Counted from the stretch's first letter, positions 42,799 to 52,843 are shown. The stretch is 64,000 nucleotides of DNA from Paenibacillus_E qinlingensis_A (GCF_031455095.1 NZ_JAVDSB010000002.1:372001-436000), one strand, 5' to 3'. Program-made: numbers and translations. The notes: generated by a model from the letters alone, not told the origin.

Positions 42799-44628
42799 TT
42801 AATGACATCTGATTTCAAAAATTCTGGCATGATCCAACCCATTCGTGCTTAGGACATCTAGACGAATCTTACTTACCTGTTCCAATTGAACATCGGTTGT
42901 AACCTGTCTCTGATAGTTATCCTGAATGTTCATCACTTCACGTGTGTCGCCGAGTGGGCTTGCCAAATAAGCAATGACACGGAAATCTTTTAATGTCTCA
43001 GGTTGTGGTCCCCATTCGAGCTTCTTTTGCAAGTTGTTCTCGTGTGTTAATGTCAGTCTCCGGTGCATACCTGTGTCCAGAACAATGGTTATTTCATTGA
43101 TGGATGTGGGGATTTCCCATTCTAGCTCAATCCACGGCTCCCGATCTTCAGGAAGTGACATCCATCTGTGCGTACCGGGAAGGACCCTATCCAGTCTGAC
43201 GCCGTTGGTGCCATGCATGGAACGGGTATATCCATCTATGATATTGGATGCTTGCCCTTCTGGCTGCTCGGATGAAGCCCGAACAACAGCTTGACTTGCC
43301 AAATTGTCACTCGCAGGAATACCAGGAAGGAAGGCATCCTGTTTAATCAGCTGCTGTTGTGTTTTCCGAACCAATTCTTCGTTACGGTACGCCACGTCCA
43401 GCGGAAGACTTTCTTTTATGGCCATTGCCGCAAATGTGCCAGCGCCTTGTCCCATCACACCACAGGTAGCCATGACCCGTGTACTTGAAAAGGCAATATG
43501 CGTAGCGGAAATATTACGGCCTACAAACATGAGATTCACCACATTCGCGCTAATCATTGCACCTAGTGGTATGCCATACACATGATTGGTATGCGGTTGT
43601 TGGCAGGGATCGATCTCTTTGGCCTCTATCCCCTGCGGTGGATGTGTATCCATCGGCCACCCGCCATAGGCGATCACATCTTCAAAATGGACGGAATGTT
43701 GTAAATCCCCTTGTGTTAGCACATGCTTGCCGATGAATCTGCGCGATTCCCGCTTGCCAGGTAAGAAGCCAAACCAATCTAGCGCCCAATTCTCAGACTC
43801 TGGGTGGTTACCGCTATTTTTGATATGATCCCAGACGCCCATCATGATGGCAAGCAACTCATCTCGGATCATTTCGTTATCTGAAATCGTATCCAATAAT
43901 CCGCCAAACTCCACCCACCAATATCCGTATTCCCACGAGGAATGATCGCGATATTTCAAATCCTCCTCTGAATAGCGTTTCGCCCATTCCGGTGCTATAA
44001 ACTTCATCGGTTTTCCCATATTTCGTGCAGTAAACAACAACGAAGAACCAAGACGATACGGATCGGAGATTTCTCCTGCAAATGACTCCCCAAATTGCGC
44101 GGATGATTCCCGACCTGTCGTAAATAACGCGCCAGCCTCTTTCCCGAGACGTCCGTCTCCGGTACAATCCATGAAGATATTAGCATTAATTTCGAAGCTA
44201 TGTTCTGTACTTTCTCTAGTAGCTAACGCAGAAATAATGCGATTGCCATCCATTTGTACGGCGATAATCGCGGTATTAAGCATCAAGGTCAAGTTCGCTT
44301 CTGCACGGCACTTTTCATATAAAAGGAGATCGAGCATCGAAGCGCTTCGCTGTGGATTGCGAACAGCACATTCCAATAGGATTTCTTCCAAAATGCCGCC
44401 TTCCCTGGCTTCTGTCTCTAAGGCCGTTCCCCGCTTGGAATGCGCCGCCCCAACGATATGCATGCGAATTTCTGATGAAGCATTGCCGCCTAGAACGGAA
44501 CGATCCTGACATAGAACAACTTTCGCACCGTTCCGAGCAGCGGCAATGGCTGCTATTACGCCAGATATTCCGCCTCCAGCTACTAAAACATCTGCCTGTA
44601 CGAGTTCCCGCTTATTTTCTCCACTCAT
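42799..44628 (-). CDS. FAD-dependent oxidoreductase with discoidin-like C-terminus (paralog 2)
   Basis: The 609-residue flavoprotein shares its plan with the 770-residue enzyme of this locus: FAD motif DVLVAGGGISGVIAAIAAARNGAK, GGNASSEIRMHIVGAAHSK, FMDCTGDGRLGKEAG, LPGKRESRRFIGKHVL and FEDVIAYGGW (PF12831). The C-terminal 130 residues are a discoidin-like beta domain (NIIDGYTRSMHG...PWIELEWEIPTSINEITIVLD). There is no signal peptide. The ATG at 44628 follows GGGGAGA, and an upstream open extension has no site. It is cotranscribed with the helical protein gene 35 bases upstream. The reaction is unknown. Confidence 0.88.
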   Translation of the reverse strand: MSGENKRELVQADVLVAGGGISGVIAAIAAARNGAKVVLCQDRSVLGGNASSEIRMHIVGAAHSKRGTALETEAREGGILEEILLECAVRNPQRSASMLDLLLYEKCRAEANLTLMLNTAIIAVQMDGNRIISALATRESTEHSFEINANIFMDCTGDGRLGKEAGALFTTGRESSAQFGESFAGEISDPYRLGSSLLFTARNMGKPMKFIAPEWAKRYSEEDLKYRDHSSWEYGYWWVEFGGLLDTISDNEMIRDELLAIMMGVWDHIKNSGNHPESENWALDWFGFLPGKRESRRFIGKHVLTQGDLQHSVHFEDVIAYGGWPMDTHPPQGIEAKEIDPCQQPHTNHVYGIPLGAMISANVVNLMFVGRNISATHIAFSSTRVMATCGVMGQGAGTFAAMAIKESLPLDVAYRNEELVRKTQQQLIKQDAFLPGIPASDNLASQAVVRASSEQPEGQASNIIDGYTRSMHGTNGVRLDRVLPGTHRWMSLPEDREPWIELEWEIPTSINEITIVLDTGMHRRLTLTHENNLQKKLEWGPQPETLKDFRVIAYLASPLGDTREVMNIQDNYQRQVTTDVQLEQVSKIRLDVLSTNGLDHARIFEIRCH

Positions 44629-44663
44629 GATCGATGATCTCCCCTCACTATCTATCTTCCGCA

Positions 44664-46106
44664 TTAGAATAAAGAACGAATGACATCCTTGTTGCCATTG
44701 TGTAAATACAGCAGACCTGCCATTAAAAAACCGACTCCATCGACAGCATCGTACCACTTGGCACCTGTATGTCCAACAAACATTTCCTGTTGATAAAGGG
44801 ATTTTACTGCTTCTTCTGCAAGCCTCTCTGCTGCAATTCGATACTCCGGCCTCCCGCTAATACGAGCATATTCAGCGAGAAATACAATATTCCGCCCATA
44901 GTGCTCGGCATATCTAACTTGTCCGTGTGGCATAGACATACAGTCCCGAACTGTCACATCTGCCCATCTTTTAGCGCTAAGTGCAAACAACTCGCTATGA
45001 TCTATATGTTCCAATATTGTCATTGCCATTGACATCGGATAATCATGACTTGGGAACAAAAAAGCCCACACATCACTGTATGAATCCGGCATATATACCG
45101 TTTCTTGCTGCCCGAGATCCGGTGTTCCATCTAGATTCACTCTGCCATAGTAACTCTCTTGCTTTGAATCATAGCCATATATCAAATAGGCTTGCAGGGC
45201 TGACAGTGCCATCGTTTTTAATTCTAAAGCAATTTCACCAGCCCGCCCATCACCTTCATTGGTTACAGACTGGATGTATTCGACTGTGCGGAGCAATGTT
45301 CTAGCCCAAATGCCGACCTCTGTGGTTGTTACTTTGCTGTCCCAGCGCTGTTGAGTTGGACAATTGACAATTAGATTCGTCGTTGTATTTCGATGGCTAT
45401 AACTGAACACAGCAATTTTACGTGCTTTCTCCAACAACGCAGTATCCTTCGTTTTGCTGAATAAAAAACCCAATGATTGCACCAGAATGCCCCCCGCTTC
45501 AATGAAGGCATAATCCTTCTGCTGGGAAGAATGACGATCGAAACCACCCGTTAACGGATCGTAAACATGATGTTTCTCACACATCCTAATATGAGTTTCT
45601 ACAGCTGTTGGATTCAGACGATACATATGTTCCCAATCAGGAACATACGGCCTCATTTCATGAAAGGTAGGTTGCTGAGTTGAATCGAAATCCATCAATG
45701 GAGGTCCGTAGTAAAACCATACATTGCGATCTCGAAAAGCATCATAGAAATGGTGATTTCCCCATAAGAAAAGGCCTTGTTCTGATACACAGTGTTTCAT
45801 AAAATAATCAAGATACTGATCAGCCTCTTCAAGATAACGAGACTCTCCGGTCTGATTAGCAAGATGAACCATCGCGTTTAATGTAGAATGATCCCAGTAG
45901 GCTGAGCAGCCTTTCGGTGCATGAATGAGTCGATAAGCTCTTTGCATAAAATCGTCCGAACGTGAATCGTCCACAGGATATTTCTTAGTCATAGGATCTA
46001 ACGTAGCCATAAACATCGGAGTATGTACATCGCCATATGTATCTTTGCCATGCTCGATTAGCATATTTATATGGGATTGAACAATATCCAATATATTTAC
46101 ATTCAT
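44664..46106 (-). CDS. Predicted all-helical (alpha/alpha toroid) carbohydrate-active protein, family unknown
   Basis: The 480-residue protein has no signal peptide and a repeated helix-hairpin pattern with aromatic and acidic motifs (SAYWDHSTLNAMVHLANQTG, LFLWGNHHFYDAFRDRNVWF, TTTEVGIWARTLLRTVEYIQ, GAKWYDAVDGVGFLMAGLLYLHNG). This is the layout of six-hairpin glycosidases and toroid lyases. I could not match it to GH88, GH105 or a named PL family. Its place between permeases and a flavoprotein suggests it acts on the imported sugar. The ATG at 46106 follows GGGGGT. Confidence 0.65.
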   Translation of the reverse strand: MNVNILDIVQSHINMLIEHGKDTYGDVHTPMFMATLDPMTKKYPVDDSRSDDFMQRAYRLIHAPKGCSAYWDHSTLNAMVHLANQTGESRYLEEADQYLDYFMKHCVSEQGLFLWGNHHFYDAFRDRNVWFYYGPPLMDFDSTQQPTFHEMRPYVPDWEHMYRLNPTAVETHIRMCEKHHVYDPLTGGFDRHSSQQKDYAFIEAGGILVQSLGFLFSKTKDTALLEKARKIAVFSYSHRNTTTNLIVNCPTQQRWDSKVTTTEVGIWARTLLRTVEYIQSVTNEGDGRAGEIALELKTMALSALQAYLIYGYDSKQESYYGRVNLDGTPDLGQQETVYMPDSYSDVWAFLFPSHDYPMSMAMTILEHIDHSELFALSAKRWADVTVRDCMSMPHGQVRYAEHYGRNIVFLAEYARISGRPEYRIAAERLAEEAVKSLYQQEMFVGHTGAKWYDAVDGVGFLMAGLLYLHNGNKDVIRSLF

Positions 46107-46134
46107 AACAGTTCTACCCCCGCTGAAATTCCGA

Positions 46135-46977
46135 TTAGCCTTTCAAGCCTGTATTTGCAATACCCTCAACAAACCATCGTTGACAGATAGCTACAATCGC
46201 AATTAAGGGAGCAAGTGCCGATACGGAAGCGGCCATGATACGTGGGTAATCCGTGCCATTCTCATCGGAGAAACTCGATAAACCGATAGGTATCGTAAAT
46301 AAATCTCTGCTTCTAAGTAGAATTAGCGGGTTCTCATACTCGTTCCAATGCCATGTAAACGTTAGAATTAACAACGTAACTAAAGCCGGTTTTGTTAAGG
46401 GCAGTGAGAGCTGCCAGAACATCCGCCAATACCCCGCTCCATCTACCTTGCTAGCCTCTAGCAGCTCGTTAGGCAAAGTTAAGAAAAACTGACGCATGAG
46501 AAAGGTCCCCAGAACCGTAAACATCCCTGGCAAAATGATTGCAGCATGTGTATTCACTAAATTCATTTGATCAAACAGAATGAACCTTGGAACGAACAGC
46601 ACCTGATGCGGAATTATCATTGTACAAATATAAATTAAGAAGATACCTTCTTTAAATTTAAACCTCAATTTAGCAAAAGCAAACCCTGCCAGCGCACTCG
46701 TTACAATTGAACCTAAAACCTGCAAAAAAGTAATCTTAATCGAGTTTATATAGAAGACCGAAAACGGGACCGATCCTGACCATACACGTTTATAATTATC
46801 AAAGTTCCATTCCTTCGGAATCCAACGAATCGGATACTCGAATAAGCTAGCGCTATTCTTAAAGGATCCCGATAACATCCAAATAAATGGTAGAACCATA
46901 CCAATTGCAATGGCCGCAAATACTAGCGTCAGCATACTTTTTAGAATAACACTCCTATTTAACACTTGCCTATTCAC
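46135..46977 (-). CDS. MalG-type ABC sugar permease
   Basis: The GTG at 46977 with GGGAGGT eight bases upstream gives 280 residues; the longer frame overlaps the MalF-type gene and has no start signal. It has six transmembrane segments, the EAA loop ELLEASKVDGAGYWRMFWQL, and a MalG-type tail (WFVEGIANTGLKG). It pairs with the MalF-type protein whose gene ends 13 bases before it. Confidence 0.92.
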   Translation of the reverse strand: MNRQVLNRSVILKSMLTLVFAAIAIGMVLPFIWMLSGSFKNSASLFEYPIRWIPKEWNFDNYKRVWSGSVPFSVFYINSIKITFLQVLGSIVTSALAGFAFAKLRFKFKEGIFLIYICTMIIPHQVLFVPRFILFDQMNLVNTHAAIILPGMFTVLGTFLMRQFFLTLPNELLEASKVDGAGYWRMFWQLSLPLTKPALVTLLILTFTWHWNEYENPLILLRSRDLFTIPIGLSSFSDENGTDYPRIMAASVSALAPLIAIVAICQRWFVEGIANTGLKG

Positions 46978-46990
46978 TCTGTTCACCTCC

Positions 46991-47884
46991 CTAGTAGTAA
47001 TCTTGCCATTTCTTCTGGCCTTTCCATTGAACGATTGTAACGATGAAAATGACGATAAATAGCAACCATGATACCGTAGATGCATAGCTCATTTGTTTGA
47101 GTTCAAATGCTTGTGAGTATATGTATAGCGCTAACACCAAAGTAGAATTGAGTGGCCCGCCATTGGTCATAACTTGAACAGATGCAAATACTTGAAAAGA
47201 AGCAATCACAAGTGTTATTGCAATCATGAAGCTTGTCGGTTTAAGCAGTGGCAATGTAATATGCCAGAAGCGCTTCGTTCCGTTCGCGCCATCAATTTCT
47301 GATGCCTCATAGTAATCCTTGGAGATACCTTGAAGTCCTGCCATGTAAAGCACCATCGCATACCCAACGTAGATCCATACCGTCATGATCATAATACTAA
47401 TGAGTGACCAATCGGGACTTGCCAACCATCCAGGAGGATTACTTACGCCTAGCGACCTTAAGATGCTGTTGATAGGGCCTTCTGATGAGTTGTACATGAC
47501 TCTCCACACCACAGCAATAGCAATCAAACTGCTCATATAAGGAAGGAAAACTAACGTACGCAGTGTCTCTTTAAAAAAGACATATTTGTTCAGGACAATT
47601 GCTAAAAGCAATCCACCAAACATCGCTGCAGGAACGGTAACAGCAGAGAAAATAACATTATTCGTTAATGCTTTTAACACCTTTTCATCATGAAATAGTT
47701 TAATTACGTTATCCAATCCGATATAGGTGAGTCCCTGCAATCCCTTTAAATAATTCCAATCTGTAAATATCAATATCAAACTAAATACCAATGGGAGTAA
47801 AATAAACGCACAAAATCCCAGCAGATTTGGAAGTATGAATAAATAACCAGCTACGTTTTCTCTTGTTTTTTCTTTCCATTTCAT
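46991..47884 (-). CDS. MalF-type ABC sugar permease
   Basis: The 298-residue protein has the N-terminal GYLFILPNLLGFCAFILLPL segment, six transmembrane helices and the EAA loop DYYEASEIDGANGTKRFWHI. The ATG at 47884 with GGGAG nine bases upstream is chosen over an upstream in-frame start. It lies 268 bases downstream of the solute-binding protein gene, separated by a terminator, so it should be expressed less than the binding protein. Confidence 0.92.
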   Translation of the reverse strand: MKWKEKTRENVAGYLFILPNLLGFCAFILLPLVFSLILIFTDWNYLKGLQGLTYIGLDNVIKLFHDEKVLKALTNNVIFSAVTVPAAMFGGLLLAIVLNKYVFFKETLRTLVFLPYMSSLIAIAVVWRVMYNSSEGPINSILRSLGVSNPPGWLASPDWSLISIMIMTVWIYVGYAMVLYMAGLQGISKDYYEASEIDGANGTKRFWHITLPLLKPTSFMIAITLVIASFQVFASVQVMTNGGPLNSTLVLALYIYSQAFELKQMSYASTVSWLLFIVIFIVTIVQWKGQKKWQDYY

Positions 47885-48090
47885 TGCTCGCAGCTCCCTT
47901 CTTAGTATTAAGTATAAAATAACTTCATCCTCAGCAGAATGGGAAAAAGTAAGCATAAACCGTGATATCCTATGATTTCACCTACCGGAATTGTCGAAGT
48001 AAGACTACGATAGTCCAGCATTCATTTGTAACCCGTAGCACTCGCGTTCGTTCCTATTTTCGTTAAACGGAGCAGAAGTGTCTCTATATA

Positions 48091-48129
48091 AAAAAACAGA
48101 CCACCTCCTTAGGTACAAGGGTGTGGTCT
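48091..48129 (-). terminator. Attenuating terminator after the solute-binding protein gene
   Basis: The stem has arms 48098-48110 and 48117-48129 (AGACCACC/GGTGTGGTCT with two mismatches) and is followed on the minus strand by eight T or A/T bases. It lies 24 bases past the binding-protein stop, and read-through would feed the permease genes. The rest of 47885-48090 shows no gene. Confidence 0.8.
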
Positions 48130-48152
48130 AATTGGGGTGTCTCTCTATTCAA

Positions 48153-49523
48153 TTATTTGGTAGCTGCTTTAATGGCGTCATCAGCCTTTTTCTTGATCGT
48201 CTCAACCGTTTTATCAAGTGGTTGAACGTTCATAAAGTATTTCTCTGCTTCTTCCATCAATGCTTTTCTTTGCTCAGCTAAGGCTGTCGTTTTCGTGGTC
48301 AACTTATACGTATAGTTACCTTTAAGCACACTCATGAACGAATCTTTATCAAAGTACTGACCTTTATCCGCGATGATAATATCTGCAACTTTGTTAATGT
48401 CGGACTTCAGGTTACTCGGGATGCGTCCACCAGCAACCATTTCCAAGTTGCCCTCTTTCAAGTACCAATCTAAGAACTTCATCGCCGCTTCCTTATTTGC
48501 ACTTTTCGCATTAATGGAAATGTAGTCACTAAATCCGCCGCCATTCACATTTTTACCCTTTTCCATTTGCGGTACAGGTGCGAAAGCCACAGTGAATTTA
48601 CGATCTGGATATGCTTTATCATCCTTAATATATCTAAATAAATACGTTCCCGAATAAACCATAGCCGTTCTACCCTTTAGCAATTCATCCTGCGGTTGAA
48701 GCTTATTGGCTATGCCCTCCGCATATGGTACCATAGCTTTTGCATCTAACAACTGCTTCTGTACCTCTAAGCCTTTCTTTAAGGCTGGATTGTTCAAGTT
48801 GGAGCTGCCATCTGCTGCGAAGTAGGCATTGTTAGGCTGCGCCGACAAAAGTACGTCAATCGCAATCGGCTCCCATGTTGGATTTAAGTAAGCACCTATT
48901 TGCCCTGGTTTCGTCAGCTTCTTGCCAAGAGCCACGTACTCATCCCACGTCCAATCTGTCGGGATTTTCTCGCCAGCCGCATCTAACATCGCCTTATTGA
49001 AGAACATGACCTGCAAGCTTTTCGCTCCTGGTAGATAATACGTTTTATTGTCCTTCTTAATCAGATTATTGGCGCCAATGATCCCATTAACATCAAAATT
49101 GACCTTCTTAATCAGATCATCTAGTGGCTCAGCCATGCCTGACGTGATTCTTCGATCCAAGTTGGCGTCGCTGTATGAAACGTATAGATCAGGTGCGTCA
49201 TTCGTTGAAAGTAAAGCTGTCTCAAGCTTCGTATTACCAGGCTCATCATTTACGAATCGCACATATTCAACTTGAATATCTTTATTAGCCGCATTCCATT
49301 TATCCACGACGGCTTTAGGGCCACTTTCTTCAGGAACGCCACCCCAGAACTTTAACTTCACTGTTTTTGCAGGTGCTGCTGGTGTTGCCGTTGCTGCTGC
49401 TGACGTAGCTGTAGCGGTCGTAGTGCTTGTACCGCCATTGTTCGTTTCTGTTTTACCACAAGCGCTCAAAGCCAACGATGATAACATCGCAACTGACAAG
49501 CCAATAACTGAAAGCCTTTTCAT
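48153..49523 (-). CDS. Solute-binding lipoprotein of a CUT1 sugar importer
   Basis: The 456-residue protein has a lipoprotein signal (lipobox LALSAC), an Ala/Thr-rich linker (about 25-52) and a MalE-type fold (VKLKFWGGVPEESGPKAVVDKWNAANKDIQVEYVRF; GKKLTKPGQIGAYLNPTWEP). It is the first gene of locus 5 and follows its probable YesM/YesN regulator genes on the same strand. The start follows GGGGG. Confidence 0.93.
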   Translation of the reverse strand: MKRLSVIGLSVAMLSSLALSACGKTETNNGGTSTTTATATSAAATATPAAPAKTVKLKFWGGVPEESGPKAVVDKWNAANKDIQVEYVRFVNDEPGNTKLETALLSTNDAPDLYVSYSDANLDRRITSGMAEPLDDLIKKVNFDVNGIIGANNLIKKDNKTYYLPGAKSLQVMFFNKAMLDAAGEKIPTDWTWDEYVALGKKLTKPGQIGAYLNPTWEPIAIDVLLSAQPNNAYFAADGSSNLNNPALKKGLEVQKQLLDAKAMVPYAEGIANKLQPQDELLKGRTAMVYSGTYLFRYIKDDKAYPDRKFTVAFAPVPQMEKGKNVNGGGFSDYISINAKSANKEAAMKFLDWYLKEGNLEMVAGGRIPSNLKSDINKVADIIIADKGQYFDKDSFMSVLKGNYTYKLTTKTTALAEQRKALMEEAEKYFMNVQPLDKTVETIKKKADDAIKAATK

Positions 49524-49633
49524 TTAGTATTTCCCCCTCAACTTAATTTGACCACATTTCAGTTATACCAAATGGCGTGACAACTTCGAATGGGAGATTC
49601 TATAGACTTCAAGTGTTTTTCTTAGATTCGTAT

Positions 49634-50887
49634 TTATTTACCCCATATCATTTTGCGATATTCCAGCGGAAATACCCCTTCTGTTTTTTTGAAATATTTA
49701 CTAAAATGGTTCGAATCTCCATATCCGACCATTTCACTGATTTCATATATTTTATACGTAGGATCAGCTAAGAGCTCACGAGCCCGCTTCATCCTAACCT
49801 TGGTTATATAGTCAACAATTTTATCGCCTGTTTCTTTTTTAAAGAGAACACTTAGATAATTCTCAACAAACCCGATTCGCTTAGCCAATTCAGATACCTT
49901 GATGGAGTGATTGAATTCCTTATGAATGATATCGATCACTTCTTGAATTTCTGGCCGATAACGTCCAGCTGCGACATTTTGTTTATCTGAATAAAACATA
50001 TGCTTATCCAGATCATGAAACTTGCGATCCAAGCTCATCTCAGCTGCTTCATAGGCGCGATGTAATTCATAAATCGTACAGGGTTGAGAAATACCGAAGC
50101 TAAGCGATACACGGGCATAAGTAGCCGAAGCATCGCGCATTTCTTCCAAAGTGATCTCAGAGAAACCGCTTAAGATCAAGGCGAACTTACCATTTAACGT
50201 TTCTACTAACTCGCCTCCGCCATTCTTCTTCATGATTTCCTCCAAAATATTACCCACGGTATAGCTCAGCAATTGTTCACTTTTGAACCTATTCTCCTCA
50301 TTGACCCGCCGATACTCATCGATCGAAATGCAGACAACGCGATAAGGCGGTTCGCCACATTGCAAATTCAATTCCTTCAGTAAAGCATCCGTTTCCAGTT
50401 TGGAACTGTGTTTCATTAATAAATTCTGCAATTGTCCCCGCTTTACGCCACTTTTTAACTGTACCACCTTTGAGACGAGTTGATCTTTTTCCGATTGCTG
50501 AATGCGCGAATTTTCAATCTCCTCACCAATGCGCTTGCATTTCTCAAGCAACTCCTCTGGCACCCAGGCTAACTTGAGCATGTAGTCAACTGCACCTAAT
50601 TGCAAAGCTTTTTGTACATAATTAAAATCATTATAATTAGATAAAATCATGCACCGTGTATGCGGCCACTGCCTCGTAATGTTCGTCATTAATTCAATGC
50701 CATCCATCTCTGGCATACGAATATCCATAAGCACAATATCGCAGGGAAATCTCTCTAGCAGAGCCAAGGCTTCCACCCCGTTCTCAGCTTCGCCAATCAC
50801 TTCAAAACCATGTTCCTGCCATGGAATGAGCGTTTTTAAAGATAATCGAACCAAAATCTCGTCATCAACAATTAATATCCGTATCAT
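49634..50887 (-). CDS. YesN-type AraC-family response regulator
   Basis: The 417-residue regulator has a receiver domain (Asp8-Asp9, phosphoacceptor Asp55 in IVLMDIRMPEMDG, Lys in YMLKLA), a linker region, and a C-terminal AraC HTH (KVSELAKRIGFVENYLSVLFKKETGDKIVDYI; KIYEISEMVGYGDSNHFSKYFKKTEGVFPLEYRK). The start overlaps the kinase stop (ATGA), so the pair is coupled. It lies directly upstream of the solute-binding protein gene, its probable target. Confidence 0.94.
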   Translation of the reverse strand: MIRILIVDDEILVRLSLKTLIPWQEHGFEVIGEAENGVEALALLERFPCDIVLMDIRMPEMDGIELMTNITRQWPHTRCMILSNYNDFNYVQKALQLGAVDYMLKLAWVPEELLEKCKRIGEEIENSRIQQSEKDQLVSKVVQLKSGVKRGQLQNLLMKHSSKLETDALLKELNLQCGEPPYRVVCISIDEYRRVNEENRFKSEQLLSYTVGNILEEIMKKNGGGELVETLNGKFALILSGFSEITLEEMRDASATYARVSLSFGISQPCTIYELHRAYEAAEMSLDRKFHDLDKHMFYSDKQNVAAGRYRPEIQEVIDIIHKEFNHSIKVSELAKRIGFVENYLSVLFKKETGDKIVDYITKVRMKRARELLADPTYKIYEISEMVGYGDSNHFSKYFKKTEGVFPLEYRKMIWGK

Positions 50888-52680
50888 AGCGTCGGCTCCT
50901 TATTTATGAATGGTAATTGAATACGGGCTTCTAACCCGCATTCCTCAAGTTGATGTAAGGTAATGCCGTAGGAAGCACCAAAATATAGTTTGATTCGTTG
51001 ATCTACATTTCCAATGCCAATACCGCTATATTTGGCATGTGAGGGGGTTAACCCCTCCTGAATGCTTATTAATTCCTCTGGAGCTACACCTTTGCCGTTA
51101 TCTTGAATGGAGATGGTATATCCTAAACGATCCTCCTGCCAATACGCATGAATCTGAATATGTAAGGGCAATCGCCCCCCATGTATAAGACTATTCTCTA
51201 CAAGGGGTTGAAGGCTAAATTTCAAGACATAGCTATCCAAGAGGTCCTCGGGAACATCCATAGCAATACTGATGTTGTCATTATATCTAATTTTCTGCAA
51301 ATACATATAAAGCTCTAAATATTCTAATTCTTGTCGAAGTGTGACATAGTGATGCTGCTGCTTCATTGAGAACTCGAGTAGCTTACCTAATGCTGTTATC
51401 ATGTCACTCACATTGCGGTTCGTATTGGACAACATGGCCATAAGTTTAATAGAGTTCAGTGTGTTGAATAGAAAATGAGGATTAATTTGTGCCTGTAACG
51501 CTTGAAAATGGGCTTCCTCTTTCTTCTGTTGTTCTTCCACGACATGGGACATCAGCTCTTGAAGCTTGACTGTCATGCGATTAAAGCTATTACCTAGCAG
51601 CGATATCTCATCTCGCCCTTTTACCTGAACAACCGTCTTAAAATCCCCTGCTCCTACTAACCCCATGGAATGCAAGAGTGAATAGATCGGCTTGGTAAAT
51701 CGCAGCAGGAAATAGATAAATAACAGAATAGCAGCAGCAAAAATCAACAAAATACTAAGAATAGATTTGGTTTTCGACTTGTTTAACTGAGCAGTAAATT
51801 GATCATTGGGTATAAAAGTCAGCAAACTCACGCCTAGTATAGAAACTTTGGCTTCATTAACCAAATAGGTGTTGCCGTCATGATTAAAGCGCATGCCCTG
51901 ATCTTTGGCTCGATTTAATTCTAATAATTGTTCATTTGTGAAATTTGTAAACGCATTACCTTGCGTGTCCATGAATCGCCCTTCATGGTCTCTCATCAAC
52001 ATATCCGGCAAGCTTTGAGAAGACAGTTCACGTTTGCCGAAGAACACTTCCCACGGCACACCTACACTAATAACTCCTGCACTTTTCGTACCCGTAGCGT
52101 CTCGTACAGTTCTGGATATCGTGACATAGCTGCTCGAAGTTCCTGCGTCGGCATAGCCAAATTGAGGGTTAAGTTTGTAGAACAATGTCCATATCGGATA
52201 GCCCATCTGCTTATTAGCAGCGATATACCAGGGCTCCTGAATGAGATTGGCGTAATTATTATCAATGTTAAAATCATATAACGTACTGAGCGCTAACTGA
52301 TTATTATCCAGATAGATGAGGAAGGCCCTGGTATCGAGGAGTAAATCTCGAATGGTCCCCAGCGACGTTTGTACCCTTTTAATGGTCGAATAGGACTGAT
52401 AATCATTCTTCCAATTAGCAAGCTTGGAGATATCACTTTGTTTCACATCTGACTCTACAAAAGCTGTTGCTTTAACCATTTTACCAAGCAGATCGTCAAT
52501 CCCTTTGGCCTTACTTTCAACCAATTCTTGATTGGTCGTATACACTTCTTTCTCTAGCAAACTCTTTGAAGAATACGTATAGGAGAGAAAGATAAATAAA
52601 ATCGGTACAACAATTAAGATAATAAACGTAAAAATCAACTTACCTCTAATGGAGTGGATGATGTATTTAATGCCTTTCAT
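50884..52680 (-). CDS. YesM-type sensor histidine kinase
   Basis: The 598-residue kinase has a transmembrane segment (about 13-33), an extracytoplasmic Cache domain (35-295), a second membrane helix (about 300-322), HAMP (325-375), a His_kinase domain with AQINPHFLFNTLNSIKLM, and an HATPase domain (SLQPLVENSLIHGG; IQDNGKGVAPEEL; GIGIGNVDQRI). It would sense an extracellular sugar or a binding protein. The ATG at 52680 follows GAGGAG. Confidence 0.94.
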   Translation of the reverse strand: MKGIKYIIHSIRGKLIFTFIILIVVPILFIFLSYTYSSKSLLEKEVYTTNQELVESKAKGIDDLLGKMVKATAFVESDVKQSDISKLANWKNDYQSYSTIKRVQTSLGTIRDLLLDTRAFLIYLDNNQLALSTLYDFNIDNNYANLIQEPWYIAANKQMGYPIWTLFYKLNPQFGYADAGTSSSYVTISRTVRDATGTKSAGVISVGVPWEVFFGKRELSSQSLPDMLMRDHEGRFMDTQGNAFTNFTNEQLLELNRAKDQGMRFNHDGNTYLVNEAKVSILGVSLLTFIPNDQFTAQLNKSKTKSILSILLIFAAAILLFIYFLLRFTKPIYSLLHSMGLVGAGDFKTVVQVKGRDEISLLGNSFNRMTVKLQELMSHVVEEQQKKEEAHFQALQAQINPHFLFNTLNSIKLMAMLSNTNRNVSDMITALGKLLEFSMKQQHHYVTLRQELEYLELYMYLQKIRYNDNISIAMDVPEDLLDSYVLKFSLQPLVENSLIHGGRLPLHIQIHAYWQEDRLGYTISIQDNGKGVAPEELISIQEGLTPSHAKYSGIGIGNVDQRIKLYFGASYGITLHQLEECGLEARIQLPFINKEPTL

Positions 52681-52806
52681 GCTGCTCCTCCGTCCCCTTA
52701 AAAATGCCCTATAAAATTAGTTTACATGAATGCCTTCCTTTGCAACAGGGAGATTCTTAACTTTTATCGTGTATTTCTAAGAGGTTTTCGAATCACCGCA
52801 AAAACA

Positions 52807-52843
52807 AACAGACTGTTTAGCCTTATTCGCTAAACAGTCTGTT
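52807..52843. terminator. Terminator after the AraC gene
   Basis: A perfect 15-bp stem (52807-52821, 52829-52843, AACAGACTGTTTAGC) with a seven-base loop and a T-rich minus-strand flank lies 29 bases past the AraC stop. Confidence 0.88.

Noticed and set aside
44629..44757. N-terminal extension of the second flavoprotein by 43 residues
   Set aside because: The extension has no start signal, while GGGGAGA precedes the ATG at 44628, right before the FAD-binding domain.
46978..47085. Longer N-terminus of the MalG-type permease overlapping the MalF-type gene
   Set aside because: A GTG with GGGAGGT at 46977 fits the family N-terminus; the extension would overlap the upstream gene by about 95 bases.
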